DNA of 64,000 nt from Chitinophaga pinensis (GTDB lineage: Bacteria > Bacteroidota > Bacteroidia > Chitinophagales > Chitinophagaceae). Positions 41,688-50,286 of this stretch are shown in pieces. Within the stretch, counting starts at the first letter, position 1. Each line of letters opens with the position of its first letter. A program made the position numbers and the translations under genes. The stretch spans positions 4,526,001-4,590,000 of the forward strand of contig LR632930.1 in NCBI GenBank assembly GCA_902167325.1, given 5' to 3'. The notes beneath the pieces were generated by a model. That model worked only from the letters and a program-made list of their open reading frames with translations. It made no database searches and was not told the origin of the DNA.

Positions 41688-42983
41688 ATGATTCACAGGA
41701 TCATTGAATGGTCCGTCCGCAACCGTATCACCGTACTGATACTGGCGGCGGTACTGTTCGGCTGGGGATGGTATGCCGTAAAAACAAATCCGGTAGATGC
41801 TATCCCCGACCTTTCCGAAAACCAGGTGATCGTATTCACCGAATGGATGGGCCGCGGCCCCCAGCTGGTGGAAGACCAGATCACCTACCCGCTCGTTACC
41901 AACCTGCAGGGCCTCCCGCAGATCAAATATGTACGCGGCTCCTCCATGTTCGGCATGAGCTTCATCTATGTCATTTTTGAAGACGACACGGATGTATACT
42001 GGGCACGGGAACGTGTACTGGAAAGACTCAGCACCGCCTCCCGAACACTTCCCGAAGGGGTAACACCCCAACTGGGACCAGACGGTACCGGCGTAGGCCA
42101 CATCCTCTGGTATACCCTTGAAGCGCCGGGTGTAGACCTTGGCGAGCAAAGGGCACTGCAGGACTGGTACATCAAATTCGCCCTGCAAAACGTGAAAGGC
42201 GTCAGCGAAATCGCTTCGTTCGGCGGCTTCCAGAAACAATACCAGGTTACTGCCGATCCCAATAAACTCCTTTACTACGGACTTTCCCCCGCGGATGTTA
42301 TTGCCGCCGTGCGCCGCAACAACAATGAATCCGGCGGCAGGAAGTTTGAGATGAGCGATATCGGGTATATCATTAAAACCACCGGTTACCTCGGCTCCAT
42401 CGCTGACATGGAACAGATTGCCATCAAGAACGTGAACGGTGCACCCGTACGCATAGCCGATGTGGCTACCGTTCAAATGACCGGCGAGCCACGCCTCGGC
42501 ATCTTTGACCAGGACGGAGAAGGGGAACGTGTAGGCGGTATCGTGGTAATGCGGTATGGTGAAAATGCGGCAGAAGTTATAGAACGGGTGAAGGAACAGA
42601 TGAAAGAAGTATCGCGCGGATTGCCTGCCAACGTGAAATTCGATATCGTGTACGACCGTGGCGAACTCATCCGGGAATCCATCAGCTCCATCAAACATAC
42701 ACTGATCGAAGAAATGATTGTGGTATCGCTGGTAGTGCTGGTATTCCTCTTTCACTGGCGCAGTGCGCTGAGCATCCTCATCCAGATCCCCATTACGCTG
42801 GCCGCCAGCTTTATACTCCTGAACGCGTTCGGCATCTCGTCCAACATCATGTCACTCACAGGCATCGCCCTCGCAATTGGTGTGATCGTAGACAACGGGA
42901 TCATCATGAGTGAAAACGCGTACAAACATTTATCCGAACGGTATGCCCAGTGGCAGTCCGAACAAAAACCGAACGCATCATGA
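41688..42983 (+). CDS. cusA: CusA/CzcA-type heavy-metal RND transporter, N-terminal part
   Basis: 431 residues covering the first 40% of a CusA-like permease: TM1 (RITVLILAAVLFGWGWYAV), the porter part (DLSENQVIVFTEWMGRGPQ, GTGVGHILWYTLE) and TM2-TM4 (IVVSLVVLVFLFHWRSALSI, IALAIGVIVDNGIIMSENAY). The frame stops in the cytoplasmic loop after TM4. The rest of the protein continues in the -1 frame from 42980, sharing an ATGA overlap. One additional A in the A5 run at 42964-42968 would fuse both frames. It is either a real two-part pump or a frameshift. Confidence 0.93.
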   Translation: MIHRIIEWSVRNRITVLILAAVLFGWGWYAVKTNPVDAIPDLSENQVIVFTEWMGRGPQLVEDQITYPLVTNLQGLPQIKYVRGSSMFGMSFIYVIFEDDTDVYWARERVLERLSTASRTLPEGVTPQLGPDGTGVGHILWYTLEAPGVDLGEQRALQDWYIKFALQNVKGVSEIASFGGFQKQYQVTADPNKLLYYGLSPADVIAAVRRNNNESGGRKFEMSDIGYIIKTTGYLGSIADMEQIAIKNVNGAPVRIADVATVQMTGEPRLGIFDQDGEGERVGGIVVMRYGENAAEVIERVKEQMKEVSRGLPANVKFDIVYDRGELIRESISSIKHTLIEEMIVVSLVVLVFLFHWRSALSILIQIPITLAASFILLNAFGISSNIMSLTGIALAIGVIVDNGIIMSENAYKHLSERYAQWQSEQKPNAS

Positions 42984-44914
42984 AATTCATAAAACGGTTA
43001 TTCCGCCGCGAGCCTTCCTGGATCAGTGAAGAAGAACGGCTGGATATCATCGCCAAATCGGGCAAACAGGTGTCGCGCGGGGTGTTCTTTGCGACGGTGA
43101 TCATCATCACTTCGTTCCTCCCCGTGTTCCTCCTCACCGGGCAGGAAGGCAAGCTGTTCCATCCGCTGGCCTTTACCAAAACGTTCATCATGATCGTGGA
43201 TGCCCTGCTGGTGATCACTTTGGCGCCGGCACTCATTTCCATTTTCATGAAAGGAAAGTTCCGGCCAGACAGTGCACACCCTGTTACCCGCACGCTCGAA
43301 CGTATCTACGAACCCATCATCCGCGTGGTGCTGCGGTGGCGCAAAACTACACTTGCCATCAACATCGCCGCGTTGCTTGTGGCCATACCGCTGCTGAAAA
43401 GTCTGGGTACGGAGTTTATGCCCCCGCTCGATGAGCAGAGCATCCTCTTCATGCCCGTTACCCTGCCGGACATTTCCAATACCGAAGCCAAACGCATCCT
43501 GCAGGTGCAGGACCGCCTCATCAAATCGGTACCGGAAGTTGACAAAGTGTTAGGCAAGGCCGGCAGAGCCAGTACGGCTACTGATAACTCGCCTATCAGT
43601 ATGATCGAAACCATCATCATGCTGAAGCCCAGAGATCAATGGCGCGAAGGAAAGAACAAAGAAGGCATTATCCGTGAGCTGGACAGTCTCCTCCAGATAC
43701 CCGGTGTGGTAAACGGATGGACGCAGCCCATCATCAACAGGATCAACATGCTCTCTACCGGTATCCGGACAGACGTAGGCGTGAAAGTATATGGCCAGCG
43801 GCTCGATAGCATAGCCAGCGTATCTGAACGGGTACGGCAGGCACTGGAAGGCACACCCGGTGTATCAGACCTATATGTGGAGCCTGTAACCGGCGGTAAA
43901 TACCTCGGCATCAATATCCGCAGGAACGATCTGGCACGCTATGGACTCAGTGCCGACGATGTGAACCAGACCGTAGAAACCGCACTGGGCGGGGCACCTA
44001 TCGGCACTACCATTGAAGGGCGGCGCCGTTTCTCTATCAGTCTGCGGCTGGCACAGGACTACAGGAATAGTCTTGACCAGATCCGGCGCATACCCCTCGC
44101 CTCTCCCGCTTTCGGTGAAGTACCGCTGAGTGCGGTAGCCGATGTGGAACTGGAGAGCGGTCCGCCCATGATCACATCCGATAATGCCATGCTCCGCGGT
44201 GCCGTGCTCTTCAACGTACGTGGCCGCGACCTTGGCAGCACCGTGGAAGATGCCATGAAGCAGCTGCGCGGTCAGGAAGGGTTATTGCCGCAGGGGTATT
44301 TCCTCGAATGGAGCGGACAGTATGAAAACCTTGTACGTGGCCAGCGCACCCTGTTATGGATAGCGCCCATCGTACTGGTGATCATCTTCGCTTCGCTGTA
44401 CTTCGCCTTCCGCTCCGTGCGGGAAGCCTTCCTCAGTCTCATCACCGTACCCTTCGCCCTCATCGGCGGGGCATACATCATCTGGATCTGGGGGGCCAAC
44501 CTGTCAGTAGCCGTGGCCGTAGGTTTCATCGCACTATTCGGCATAGCTGTGGAAACGGGGATCGTGATGGTGATCTATCTGAACGACGCCATGCAGCAAC
44601 TCGTTGCACTCAAAGGCAACAGTTCCGCCACCATTACCCGCGACGACCTGCGTGAATACGTGATCCATGGCGCAGCTAAGCGGCTCCGGCCCAAGCTTAT
44701 GACCGTGTGCGTATCGCTCTTTGGCCTCGTACCCGTACTGTGGGCCGGCGGCGTAGGCACCGATGTGATGAAGCCAATTGTATTACCCATGATCGGTGGC
44801 GTGCTCACCAGCTCCACACACATTCTGCTGGTAACGCCGCTCATCTTCCTAATGACGAAAGAATATGAATTACGTAAATACGGCAAGCTGGAAATACATC
44901 CTTCCGGCCATTAG
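42980..44914 (+). CDS. cusA: CusA/CzcA-type heavy-metal RND transporter, C-terminal part
   Basis: 644 residues, starting at the ATG of the ATGA overlap. It contains TM5-TM6 (FFATVIIITSFLPVFLL, FIMIVDALLVITLAPALISI), the second porter half and TM7-TM12. Met158, Met208 and Met257 occur in LFMPVTLP, SMIETII and INMLSTGI. They keep the spacing of the E. coli CusA copper-binding Met573, Met623 and Met672 (50 and 49 residues). This points to Cu(I)/Ag(I) rather than Co/Zn/Cd export. The end overlaps the TolC-family gene by 50 bases. Confidence 0.95.
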   Translation: MKFIKRLFRREPSWISEEERLDIIAKSGKQVSRGVFFATVIIITSFLPVFLLTGQEGKLFHPLAFTKTFIMIVDALLVITLAPALISIFMKGKFRPDSAHPVTRTLERIYEPIIRVVLRWRKTTLAINIAALLVAIPLLKSLGTEFMPPLDEQSILFMPVTLPDISNTEAKRILQVQDRLIKSVPEVDKVLGKAGRASTATDNSPISMIETIIMLKPRDQWREGKNKEGIIRELDSLLQIPGVVNGWTQPIINRINMLSTGIRTDVGVKVYGQRLDSIASVSERVRQALEGTPGVSDLYVEPVTGGKYLGINIRRNDLARYGLSADDVNQTVETALGGAPIGTTIEGRRRFSISLRLAQDYRNSLDQIRRIPLASPAFGEVPLSAVADVELESGPPMITSDNAMLRGAVLFNVRGRDLGSTVEDAMKQLRGQEGLLPQGYFLEWSGQYENLVRGQRTLLWIAPIVLVIIFASLYFAFRSVREAFLSLITVPFALIGGAYIIWIWGANLSVAVAVGFIALFGIAVETGIVMVIYLNDAMQQLVALKGNSSATITRDDLREYVIHGAAKRLRPKLMTVCVSLFGLVPVLWAGGVGTDVMKPIVLPMIGGVLTSSTHILLVTPLIFLMTKEYELRKYGKLEIHPSGH

Positions 44915-46133
44915 CATCCTGCTGCTCTTTGGCAGCAAGGCAGCGGTGGCGCAACAGCTGCCGCTGGATAGTATCCTCACCCGCATCGACGGTAACAACC
45001 GTTTGCTGCGCAGCTATGCCCAAAAGGCCGAAGGCTACCGCCACAGTGCGGACGCCGCTACCGCCTGGATGGCACCCATGGCCGGCGTGGGAACTTTCAT
45101 GACGCCTTACCCCGGGCAGATGATAATGGACGGGCGCGATAAAGGCAGCCTTATGCTGCAGCTGGAGCAGGATATTCCCAACCCGGCAAAGCTACAGGCC
45201 CGCAAGCGCTACATCGCCTCACAGGGTAATGCGGAAACCGCGGCACGCGGTGTTACACTCAACGAGCTGCGCGCACAGGCCCGCAAGTTGTATTACAGCT
45301 GGGTGATCTCAGAAAGGAAACAACAGGTATTGCGCCGCAATGAAAAGATCATGCGGATGATGCTGGAGATCGAAAAACTCCGGTATCCGTATAACCAGTC
45401 GCAACTCGGTAACAGCTTCAAAGCCGAAGCCCGGCTCGAAGAAAATGCCAATATGCTGCGCATGGAAGAAGGTGCGGTGATCAAATCCCGTTCGTGGCTC
45501 AATAGTCTCATGAACCAGCCGGGTATGACGGAGTTTACCATAGACACTACCTGGGAACCGCAGTTCACACCCGCCGCAGGGCATGATACCGCCAGTATCG
45601 CAGTAGCCCGGTACGACATCCGGAAGATGGAAGAAAACATCCGCACCATGCAGCTGGGCATCCGCTCCATGCAGGCGGAGAAGAAGCCCGACTTCCGCAT
45701 ACGGCTCGATCATATGGTGCCGCTGGACAAAGCCATGCCAAAGGCTTACAGTGTGATGGGCATGCTTAGCATACCCATCGCCCCATGGTCCAGAGGCATG
45801 TACCGTTCGGAGATCAAATCCATGGAACAGAATATTGCCGCCATGGAAAACGAGCGGAGCGCCATGTTGCAGGAAACACAGGGCATGCTGTACGGCATGC
45901 AGGCGGAGATCCGGCAAATGGACAGGCGGATCACTTCCATGGAAAACGTGATCATCCCCTCCCTCCGCAAGGCATTGGATGCAGGCTTCGCCGCCTACCA
46001 GGAAAACCGTTTGCAGCTGCCCGCCGTCATAGACGCATGGGAAGCGCTAACAATGACCGAGGCCGGAGTATTGGACGAAAAATTGAAACGTTACGAAATG
46101 ATCGTGGAATATGAAAAAGCGCTATACCGTTAA
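44865..46133 (+). CDS. TolC-family outer-membrane efflux protein (CusC-like)
   Basis: A 422-residue outer-membrane factor with a signal peptide (about 1-30, ending AAVAQQ) and the long helical hairpins of TolC proteins. The region near 65-95 is unusually rich in Met (WMAPMAGVGTFMTPYPGQMI), a feature seen in copper-efflux channels. Two repeats with EL-R-x-Q-A-R-K-L and MEEN-I-R-T-M patterns are visible. It begins inside the 3' end of the cusA part and its own 3' end overlaps the next adaptor by 23 bases, so it is translated from the same message. Confidence 0.9.
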   Translation: MNYVNTASWKYILPAISILLLFGSKAAVAQQLPLDSILTRIDGNNRLLRSYAQKAEGYRHSADAATAWMAPMAGVGTFMTPYPGQMIMDGRDKGSLMLQLEQDIPNPAKLQARKRYIASQGNAETAARGVTLNELRAQARKLYYSWVISERKQQVLRRNEKIMRMMLEIEKLRYPYNQSQLGNSFKAEARLEENANMLRMEEGAVIKSRSWLNSLMNQPGMTEFTIDTTWEPQFTPAAGHDTASIAVARYDIRKMEENIRTMQLGIRSMQAEKKPDFRIRLDHMVPLDKAMPKAYSVMGMLSIPIAPWSRGMYRSEIKSMEQNIAAMENERSAMLQETQGMLYGMQAEIRQMDRRITSMENVIIPSLRKALDAGFAAYQENRLQLPAVIDAWEALTMTEAGVLDEKLKRYEMIVEYEKALYR

Positions 46134-47256
46134 TATCGCAGTGGCCGCTATGGCCGCTGTACTGGCAGCCTGCGGCGCCGGAGCGCCTTCTGAAAAAAAG
46201 GAAGCTGCTTCCGGAAAGTATGCCGACTCGCTGCTGCTGCTCTATCCCCTCCCGCAAAGCAGGATCGTGGTGATGGAAGCGCCCGGCGTGGTGCGCTACG
46301 ATAACCGCGACAGGGCCATACTGCCCGCAAGGGTAGCAGGCCGCATCGAAAAGCTGCACATCCGTTACAACTACCAGCCTGTACGCAAAGGCCAGCTGGT
46401 ACTGGAAATATATGCACCCGAACTGGTGGCCGCACAGCGGGAAATGCTCACCCTCAGTGGCGACCCCGCCATGGAAAAAGCCGCCGTACAGAAGCTGCTG
46501 CTCATGGGCATGCCCGAAAGCGCCGTGCGGGAAGTACTGCGTACTAAACAGGTGCGCGTAACCATTCCGCTGTATAGTAACGCAGACGGCTATATACTTG
46601 AAGAAGCCGCAGCCGCCATTGCATCCTCCGCACCGGCAGCAGCACCTGCAGGTGGAGACGGCATGGCCAATATGAGTGCCGCCGCTCCCGCAGCTGCCAC
46701 GGCAGCGCCTGCTCCTGCAGCCACACCGGTCATGTTGCGGGAAGGGCAATACGTATCTGCCGGACAGAACATTTTCACCATTTACAAAACCGGCCGTATG
46801 ATTGCCGAGTTTGCACTGCCGGCAGAAATAGCCGCGGCCGCAGCTCCCGGAAGCAGGCTGCTGATCGGTGGTATGGGACCGGAAGGTGAATTAAGGAACG
46901 GGACCATCGGCACGATGGAACCGCTGTATGCAAATGGTGAAAAATTCAGCAGGGCGCGGGTATACCTCAGCGGGCAATATCCCGTAGGACAATTACTCAC
47001 CGCCTACCTGCCTGTCCTTTTCAAAGAAGGCAGCTGGGTACCTAACAGTGCCCTCATCCGGCTGGGGAAGGAAGCCATCGTGTTTCAGCATGGTCCCTCC
47101 GGTTACCGCGCCGTTACGGTGCGTACCGGGGCACAGGCGGGCGGAATGACGCAGCTGCTAACCAACGTGCAGGGTATCGCTTCCAATGCCGCATATATTG
47201 CGGACAGTGAAGGATTCATCAGGCCGGAATCAAATAACCAACCATCACATCCATAA
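46111..47256 (+). CDS. RND periplasmic adaptor (CusB-like) with an Ala/Pro-rich insert
   Basis: A 381-residue predicted lipoprotein (LAAC, Cys21) with the membrane-fusion fold: an N-terminal beta-barrel part, the lipoyl/hairpin region (VAGRIEKLHIRYNYQPVRKGQLV, LEIYAPELVAAQREMLTL) and a C-terminal barrel. Residues about 168-206 are an unusual low-complexity Ala/Pro stretch with Met residues. The HMBD (CPMHP-type) domain found in the next gene is missing. It overlaps the TolC gene. It probably bridges the pump and TolC, in partnership with the second adaptor. Confidence 0.85.
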   Translation: MKKRYTVNIAVAAMAAVLAACGAGAPSEKKEAASGKYADSLLLLYPLPQSRIVVMEAPGVVRYDNRDRAILPARVAGRIEKLHIRYNYQPVRKGQLVLEIYAPELVAAQREMLTLSGDPAMEKAAVQKLLLMGMPESAVREVLRTKQVRVTIPLYSNADGYILEEAAAAIASSAPAAAPAGGDGMANMSAAAPAAATAAPAPAATPVMLREGQYVSAGQNIFTIYKTGRMIAEFALPAEIAAAAAPGSRLLIGGMGPEGELRNGTIGTMEPLYANGEKFSRARVYLSGQYPVGQLLTAYLPVLFKEGSWVPNSALIRLGKEAIVFQHGPSGYRAVTVRTGAQAGGMTQLLTNVQGIASNAAYIADSEGFIRPESNNQPSHP

Positions 47257-47266
47257 CTGAAAGCAT

Positions 47267-48460
47267 ATGGAAAGAAAACATTTCCTCAGAGCCATTGCCA
47301 TAGCGGCCGCATCGCCCGCGGTATTGCTTGCCGCATGCGGTGAGGCATCAGAAAAAACGGCCGCTGCCACGCAAACATACACCTGCCCCATGCACCCGCA
47401 GGTGGTACAGAACGCACCGGGAACCTGTCCCGTTTGCGCGATGGACCTCGTGCCTTTCGATAAGAACAACACCAATAAATCGTTGCAGCTGATGGATAGT
47501 CAGGTTGCACTGGGTAACATCACCACGGCAGCAGCAGGTGCAGGCATGTTAACGCAAACCCGCAGTCTCAATGCACGGCTGATGCCCGATCCGCAGCGAA
47601 CCGGTGTTGTATCTTCCCGCATTGCAGGGCGTATCGATAAACTGTATGTCCGCGAAACCGGCGTGCAGGTCAGCAAGGGCCAGGCATTGTATGCCATCTA
47701 TTCCGAAAACCTCGCCACACTGCAATCAGAATACCTGCTGGCAGCTGCGCAGGTCCGTAAGTTCCCGGACGATGCACGCTTCCGCCAGATTGAGGAAGGC
47801 GCAAAACTGAAACTGGAGCGGTATGGCCAAAGTGAAAAAGATATCGCACAGCTGCTGAAAGACGGCGCACCACGGCCATTGGTGACATATCATGCACAAC
47901 AGGGAGGATTGGTAACGCAGCTTTCCGTTTCCGAAGGACAATACATTTCCGAAGGCGGCGTAATATTGCAGTTGGAAGATTACAGTCAATTGTGGGTGGA
48001 AGCGGATATTTATCCTGCAGAAGCCGCGCTGATAAAGAAAGGGCAAACGCTGCAGGTAACTGTGCCGGGATGGGAAAACGAGCCGCAGGAAATTCAGGCG
48101 GATTTTGTGTACCCCGCATTGCAAACCGGTAAGCAAACCCTGCAGCTCCGCGGCAGCATCCGCAACCCGGATGCGCGCTGGCAGCCGGGCATGGCCGCTA
48201 CTGTTGTATTACCCGTACAGTCGCGCAGCGAAGCATTACAGCTGCCTGTAGACGCAGTGATCCGCGATGGCGCTACCGCGCACATCTGGATCGAAAAGCC
48301 GAAGAATACGTTTACGCCCCGAAAGGTGCGCACAGGTATGGAAACGAACCGTTCCGTAGAAATCATGGAAGGTTTGGAAGAAGGCGAGAAAGTAGTGGTA
48401 ACAGGCGCGTATCTGCTGTACAGCGAATACATTTTAAAGAGAGGAAAACAACCGGTTTAA
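47267..48460 (+). CDS. cusB: CusB-like periplasmic adaptor with heavy-metal-binding domain
   Basis: A 397-residue predicted lipoprotein (LLAAC, Cys24). The N-terminal heavy-metal-binding domain has TYTCPMHPQV (Cys40, Met42, His43) and GTCPVCAMDLV (Cys54, Cys57). The adaptor body follows, with SSRIAGRIDKLYVRETGVQVSKGQALYAIYSENLATLQSEYL and the barrel region GGVILQLEDYSQLWVEADIYPAEA. HMBD-type adaptors accept copper from periplasmic carriers and pass it to CusA. It starts 10 bases after the first adaptor. Two adaptors of different build in one operon are notable. Confidence 0.93.
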   Translation: MERKHFLRAIAIAAASPAVLLAACGEASEKTAAATQTYTCPMHPQVVQNAPGTCPVCAMDLVPFDKNNTNKSLQLMDSQVALGNITTAAAGAGMLTQTRSLNARLMPDPQRTGVVSSRIAGRIDKLYVRETGVQVSKGQALYAIYSENLATLQSEYLLAAAQVRKFPDDARFRQIEEGAKLKLERYGQSEKDIAQLLKDGAPRPLVTYHAQQGGLVTQLSVSEGQYISEGGVILQLEDYSQLWVEADIYPAEAALIKKGQTLQVTVPGWENEPQEIQADFVYPALQTGKQTLQLRGSIRNPDARWQPGMAATVVLPVQSRSEALQLPVDAVIRDGATAHIWIEKPKNTFTPRKVRTGMETNRSVEIMEGLEEGEKVVVTGAYLLYSEYILKRGKQPV

Positions 48461-48501
48461 AAAAAAATCATCATATTCATCATTCAAAAAACACCTGACA
48501 C

Positions 48502-49035
48502 ATGAAACAATGGATCCTTCCCGCCGCCCTGATGTCATTGGCCGCCTGCGGCGGTAACGCCCCCAAACAGGCTGACGCAACAAAACCGGAGGACACCACC
48601 GCCACCGTAACCACTGCAGCCACCGCTACCGTTTCCCTGAAAAACGATGCGCTGAACGCCGTACTGGAACATTATGAGAAACTGACCGAAGCCCTCGTGA
48701 AAGGCGATGTATCCGGCGCGAAAGTGGCAGCTGCTGCCATAGAAGTAGGCGCCCCTGCTGCTGATGCATCCGGCAAACTCGCGGAAAGCGCTAAAGCCAT
48801 CGGTGCTGCTGCTGACATAGATGCACAGCGCGTAGCTTACTCTTCCCTCAACGATTCATTTATAGGGCTGGTGAAGGCATCGGGCATGAACAGCGGAGAG
48901 CTGCATGTAGAATTCTGCCCCATGGCCTTCGACAATAAAGGCGGCCGCTGGATCAGCAAATCAAAAGACATCCGCAATCCCTATTTCGGTGACGAAATGC
49001 TGACCTGCGGATCAGTGGAAGAAACTGTGAAATAA
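48502..49035 (+). CDS. DUF3347 domain lipoprotein of the copper operon
   Basis: A 177-residue predicted lipoprotein (SLAAC, Cys16) with a DUF3347 domain (about 45-177). The domain shows ALNAVLEHYEKLTEALVKGD, helical Ala-rich centre, FCPMAFDNKG (Cys139, Met141) and the diagnostic IRNPYFGDEMLTCG (Cys169). Conserved Cys and Met residues fit copper binding. Bacteroidota place this family next to Cus-type pumps. It is the last gene of the operon and is followed by a terminator. Confidence 0.93.
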   Translation: MKQWILPAALMSLAACGGNAPKQADATKPEDTTATVTTAATATVSLKNDALNAVLEHYEKLTEALVKGDVSGAKVAAAAIEVGAPAADASGKLAESAKAIGAAADIDAQRVAYSSLNDSFIGLVKASGMNSGELHVEFCPMAFDNKGGRWISKSKDIRNPYFGDEMLTCGSVEETVK

Positions 49036-49074
49036 CGTACCATGTTGATAGACGGCCTTGTCAGCCGAAGAAAA

Positions 49075-49099
49075 AATGCCGGCCCTTAAAGCCGGCATT
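49075..49099. terminator. Rho-independent terminator closing the copper operon
   Basis: AATGCCGGC, loop CCTTAAA, GCCGGCATT, with A and T tracts on the two sides. It lies 40 bases after the DUF3347 stop and 6 bases before the stop of the opposite SRPBCC gene, so it probably serves both. Confidence 0.9.
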
Positions 49100-49104
49100 T
49101 CCTT

Positions 49105-49551
49105 TTACTGCGCTACCTGTTCTGCGGCTTTCTCCAGGAATGCAGGAAGTTGCTTGTTCACGAAATGATCCCAGCCTTCCATGAAGCTGCTCCGTACAAA
49201 GGAAGGATGATCCTGCGGGAAGCTTTCAAGCCCGGAATGCGTGAGTACAAGGCGCGTACCACCCGCTTCGGGGAACAGCTCCCAGCTTACTTCCGAATTG
49301 CCGGGATAATCCGCATACCGCCAGGTGTAGGCGATCTTCTGCTGCGGCACCACTTCGGTAACCTCGCAGAGATGGCGGAACACGGTATCCTCATGAGGGC
49401 AGTCGAACGAGAACTCCGTTCCCTTCACAGCTTTGAAGCCCTTCATTTCAAAATACCATTGATTCATTTTAACAGGGTTGGTAATGGCATCCCATACCTG
49501 CTGTAGCGTTGCCGGATAGGTACGTTCCACAATCAGCGGTTCTTTTTTCAT
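49105..49551 (-). CDS. SRPBCC/AHSA1-domain protein
   Basis: A 148-residue SRPBCC (START-like, AHSA1) protein. Typical segments are ERTYPATLQQVWDAITNPVKMNQWYFEM, FRHLCEVTEVVPQQKIAYTWRY, WELFPEAGGTRLVLTHSGLES and the C-terminal helix GWDHFVNKQLPAFLEKAAE. Such proteins bind hydrophobic ligands. It follows an ArsR-family regulator by 31 bases in the same direction, a common Bacteroidota and Actinobacteria pair. It is part of the same operon and likely repressed through the palindromes at 49911-49950. Confidence 0.93.
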   Translation of the reverse strand: MKKEPLIVERTYPATLQQVWDAITNPVKMNQWYFEMKGFKAVKGTEFSFDCPHEDTVFRHLCEVTEVVPQQKIAYTWRYADYPGNSEVSWELFPEAGGTRLVLTHSGLESFPQDHPSFVRSSFMEGWDHFVNKQLPAFLEKAAEQVAQ

Positions 49552-49582
49552 ATGCGTTTCTATGTTAGGTTTTAGAATAATA

Positions 49583-49894
49583 CTATTCCGGTTGCTGTGC
49601 TAAAAAATCGCCCAGCGCGTCGAGTTTCTGTGTCCAGAAGGTTTCATATTGAGCCGTCCAGTCGCGCACCTCTTTCAAAGGTCCCAGGTCGGCATGGCAA
49701 TACCGTTCCCTCCCCTGCTGGCGGATAACGATCAGGCCACATTCGGTAAGGATGCGGATATGTTTGGATACGGCCGGCCTGCTGATGGGGAAATGTTCCG
49801 CCACGGCATTCAGATGCAGCGGGGTGCCTGCCAGCAGCTGGATGATGTCTCGCCTTGTAGGGTCAGATATTGCCTGAAATACGTCTCTTCTCAT
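49583..49894 (-). CDS. ArsR-family winged-helix transcriptional regulator
   Basis: A 103-residue regulator with AISDPTRRDIIQLLAGTPLHLNAVAEHFPISRPAVSKHIRILTECGLIVIRQQGRERYCHADLGPLKEVRDW in pattern (first helix, helix-turn-helix, wing). It lacks the metal-sensing ELCVCDL site of true ArsR proteins, so it probably senses another signal. It heads the operon with the SRPBCC gene. Two 16-bp palindromes lie 17-56 bases upstream of its start and are likely its operators. Confidence 0.93.
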   Translation of the reverse strand: MRRDVFQAISDPTRRDIIQLLAGTPLHLNAVAEHFPISRPAVSKHIRILTECGLIVIRQQGRERYCHADLGPLKEVRDWTAQYETFWTQKLDALGDFLAQQPE

Positions 49895-49910
49895 AATTAC
49901 GGTGCTTTAT

Positions 49911-49950
49911 GTAACCAATCGGTTACAAATATAGGTAACCGATCGGTTAC
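49911..49950. promoter_or_regulatory. Paired palindromic operators of the ArsR/SRPBCC operon
   Basis: GTAACCAATCGGTTAC (49911-49926) and GTAACCGATCGGTTAC (49935-49950) are near-identical palindromes whose centres are 24 bp apart. The second is perfect; the first has one mismatch in the centre. They lie just upstream of the ArsR-family start codon, where a repressor could block transcription. Confidence 0.75.
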
Positions 49951-49986
49951 ACAAAAATATTTTTTCAGAAAGGGGATTAAAATAAA

Positions 49987-50018
49987 AACAGCGCATACAG
50001 GTAACTGCATGCGCTGTT
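49987..50018 (-). terminator. Terminator after the small gene ending at 50040
   Basis: On the minus strand AACAGCGCAT, a 12-base loop, ATGCGCTGTT and then TTTTA. The 10-bp stem is perfect. Confidence 0.75.
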
Positions 50019-50039
50019 GATGGGGCTTGTGCGAATCGG

Positions 50040-50261
50040 TTATTCGCTTGCCCGGCCGGTCATTTCTATAGCTGTACCGATTTCTTTCGTTTCCGGCGTT
50101 TCGTTGTCTGCTCCCTCTTCAAACCAGTGCGTGGCACCTTCATTGTCTTCTTTCCTCACAAGGTAGAGCATTTTCCACGGCAGCGAAACCAGAAACAGGT
50201 TCTCTTCTTCCAGTGTGACCGGGATGTCGTGGCTCTGATAGCGTATGTGAAATGTGTTCAT
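50040..50261 (-). CDS. Small uncharacterised protein
   Basis: A 73-residue acidic protein starting MNTFHIRYQSHDIPVTLEEE and having FLVSLPWKMLYLVRKEDNEG, with no signal peptide. It looks like a single small beta-rich domain seen in Chitinophagaceae; I know of no function. It has its own terminator (49987-50018) and is 25 bases downstream of the beta-barrel gene stop, so it could share its transcript. Confidence 0.65.
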   Translation of the reverse strand: MNTFHIRYQSHDIPVTLEEENLFLVSLPWKMLYLVRKEDNEGATHWFEEGADNETPETKEIGTAIEMTGRASE

Positions 50262-50286
50262 ATCCGCAAATCTACAATCCTTATGC

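Noticed and set aside
42957..42983. Programmed -1 ribosomal frameshift at the CusA break
   Set aside because: The site CAA AAA CCG allows A-site slippage but not P-site re-pairing, and no downstream hairpin or Shine-Dalgarno-like stimulator is evident. The ATGA restart or an indel is simpler.
50040..50261. Toxin or antitoxin gene
   Set aside because: The 73-residue protein is alone, with no partner or DNA-binding motif.
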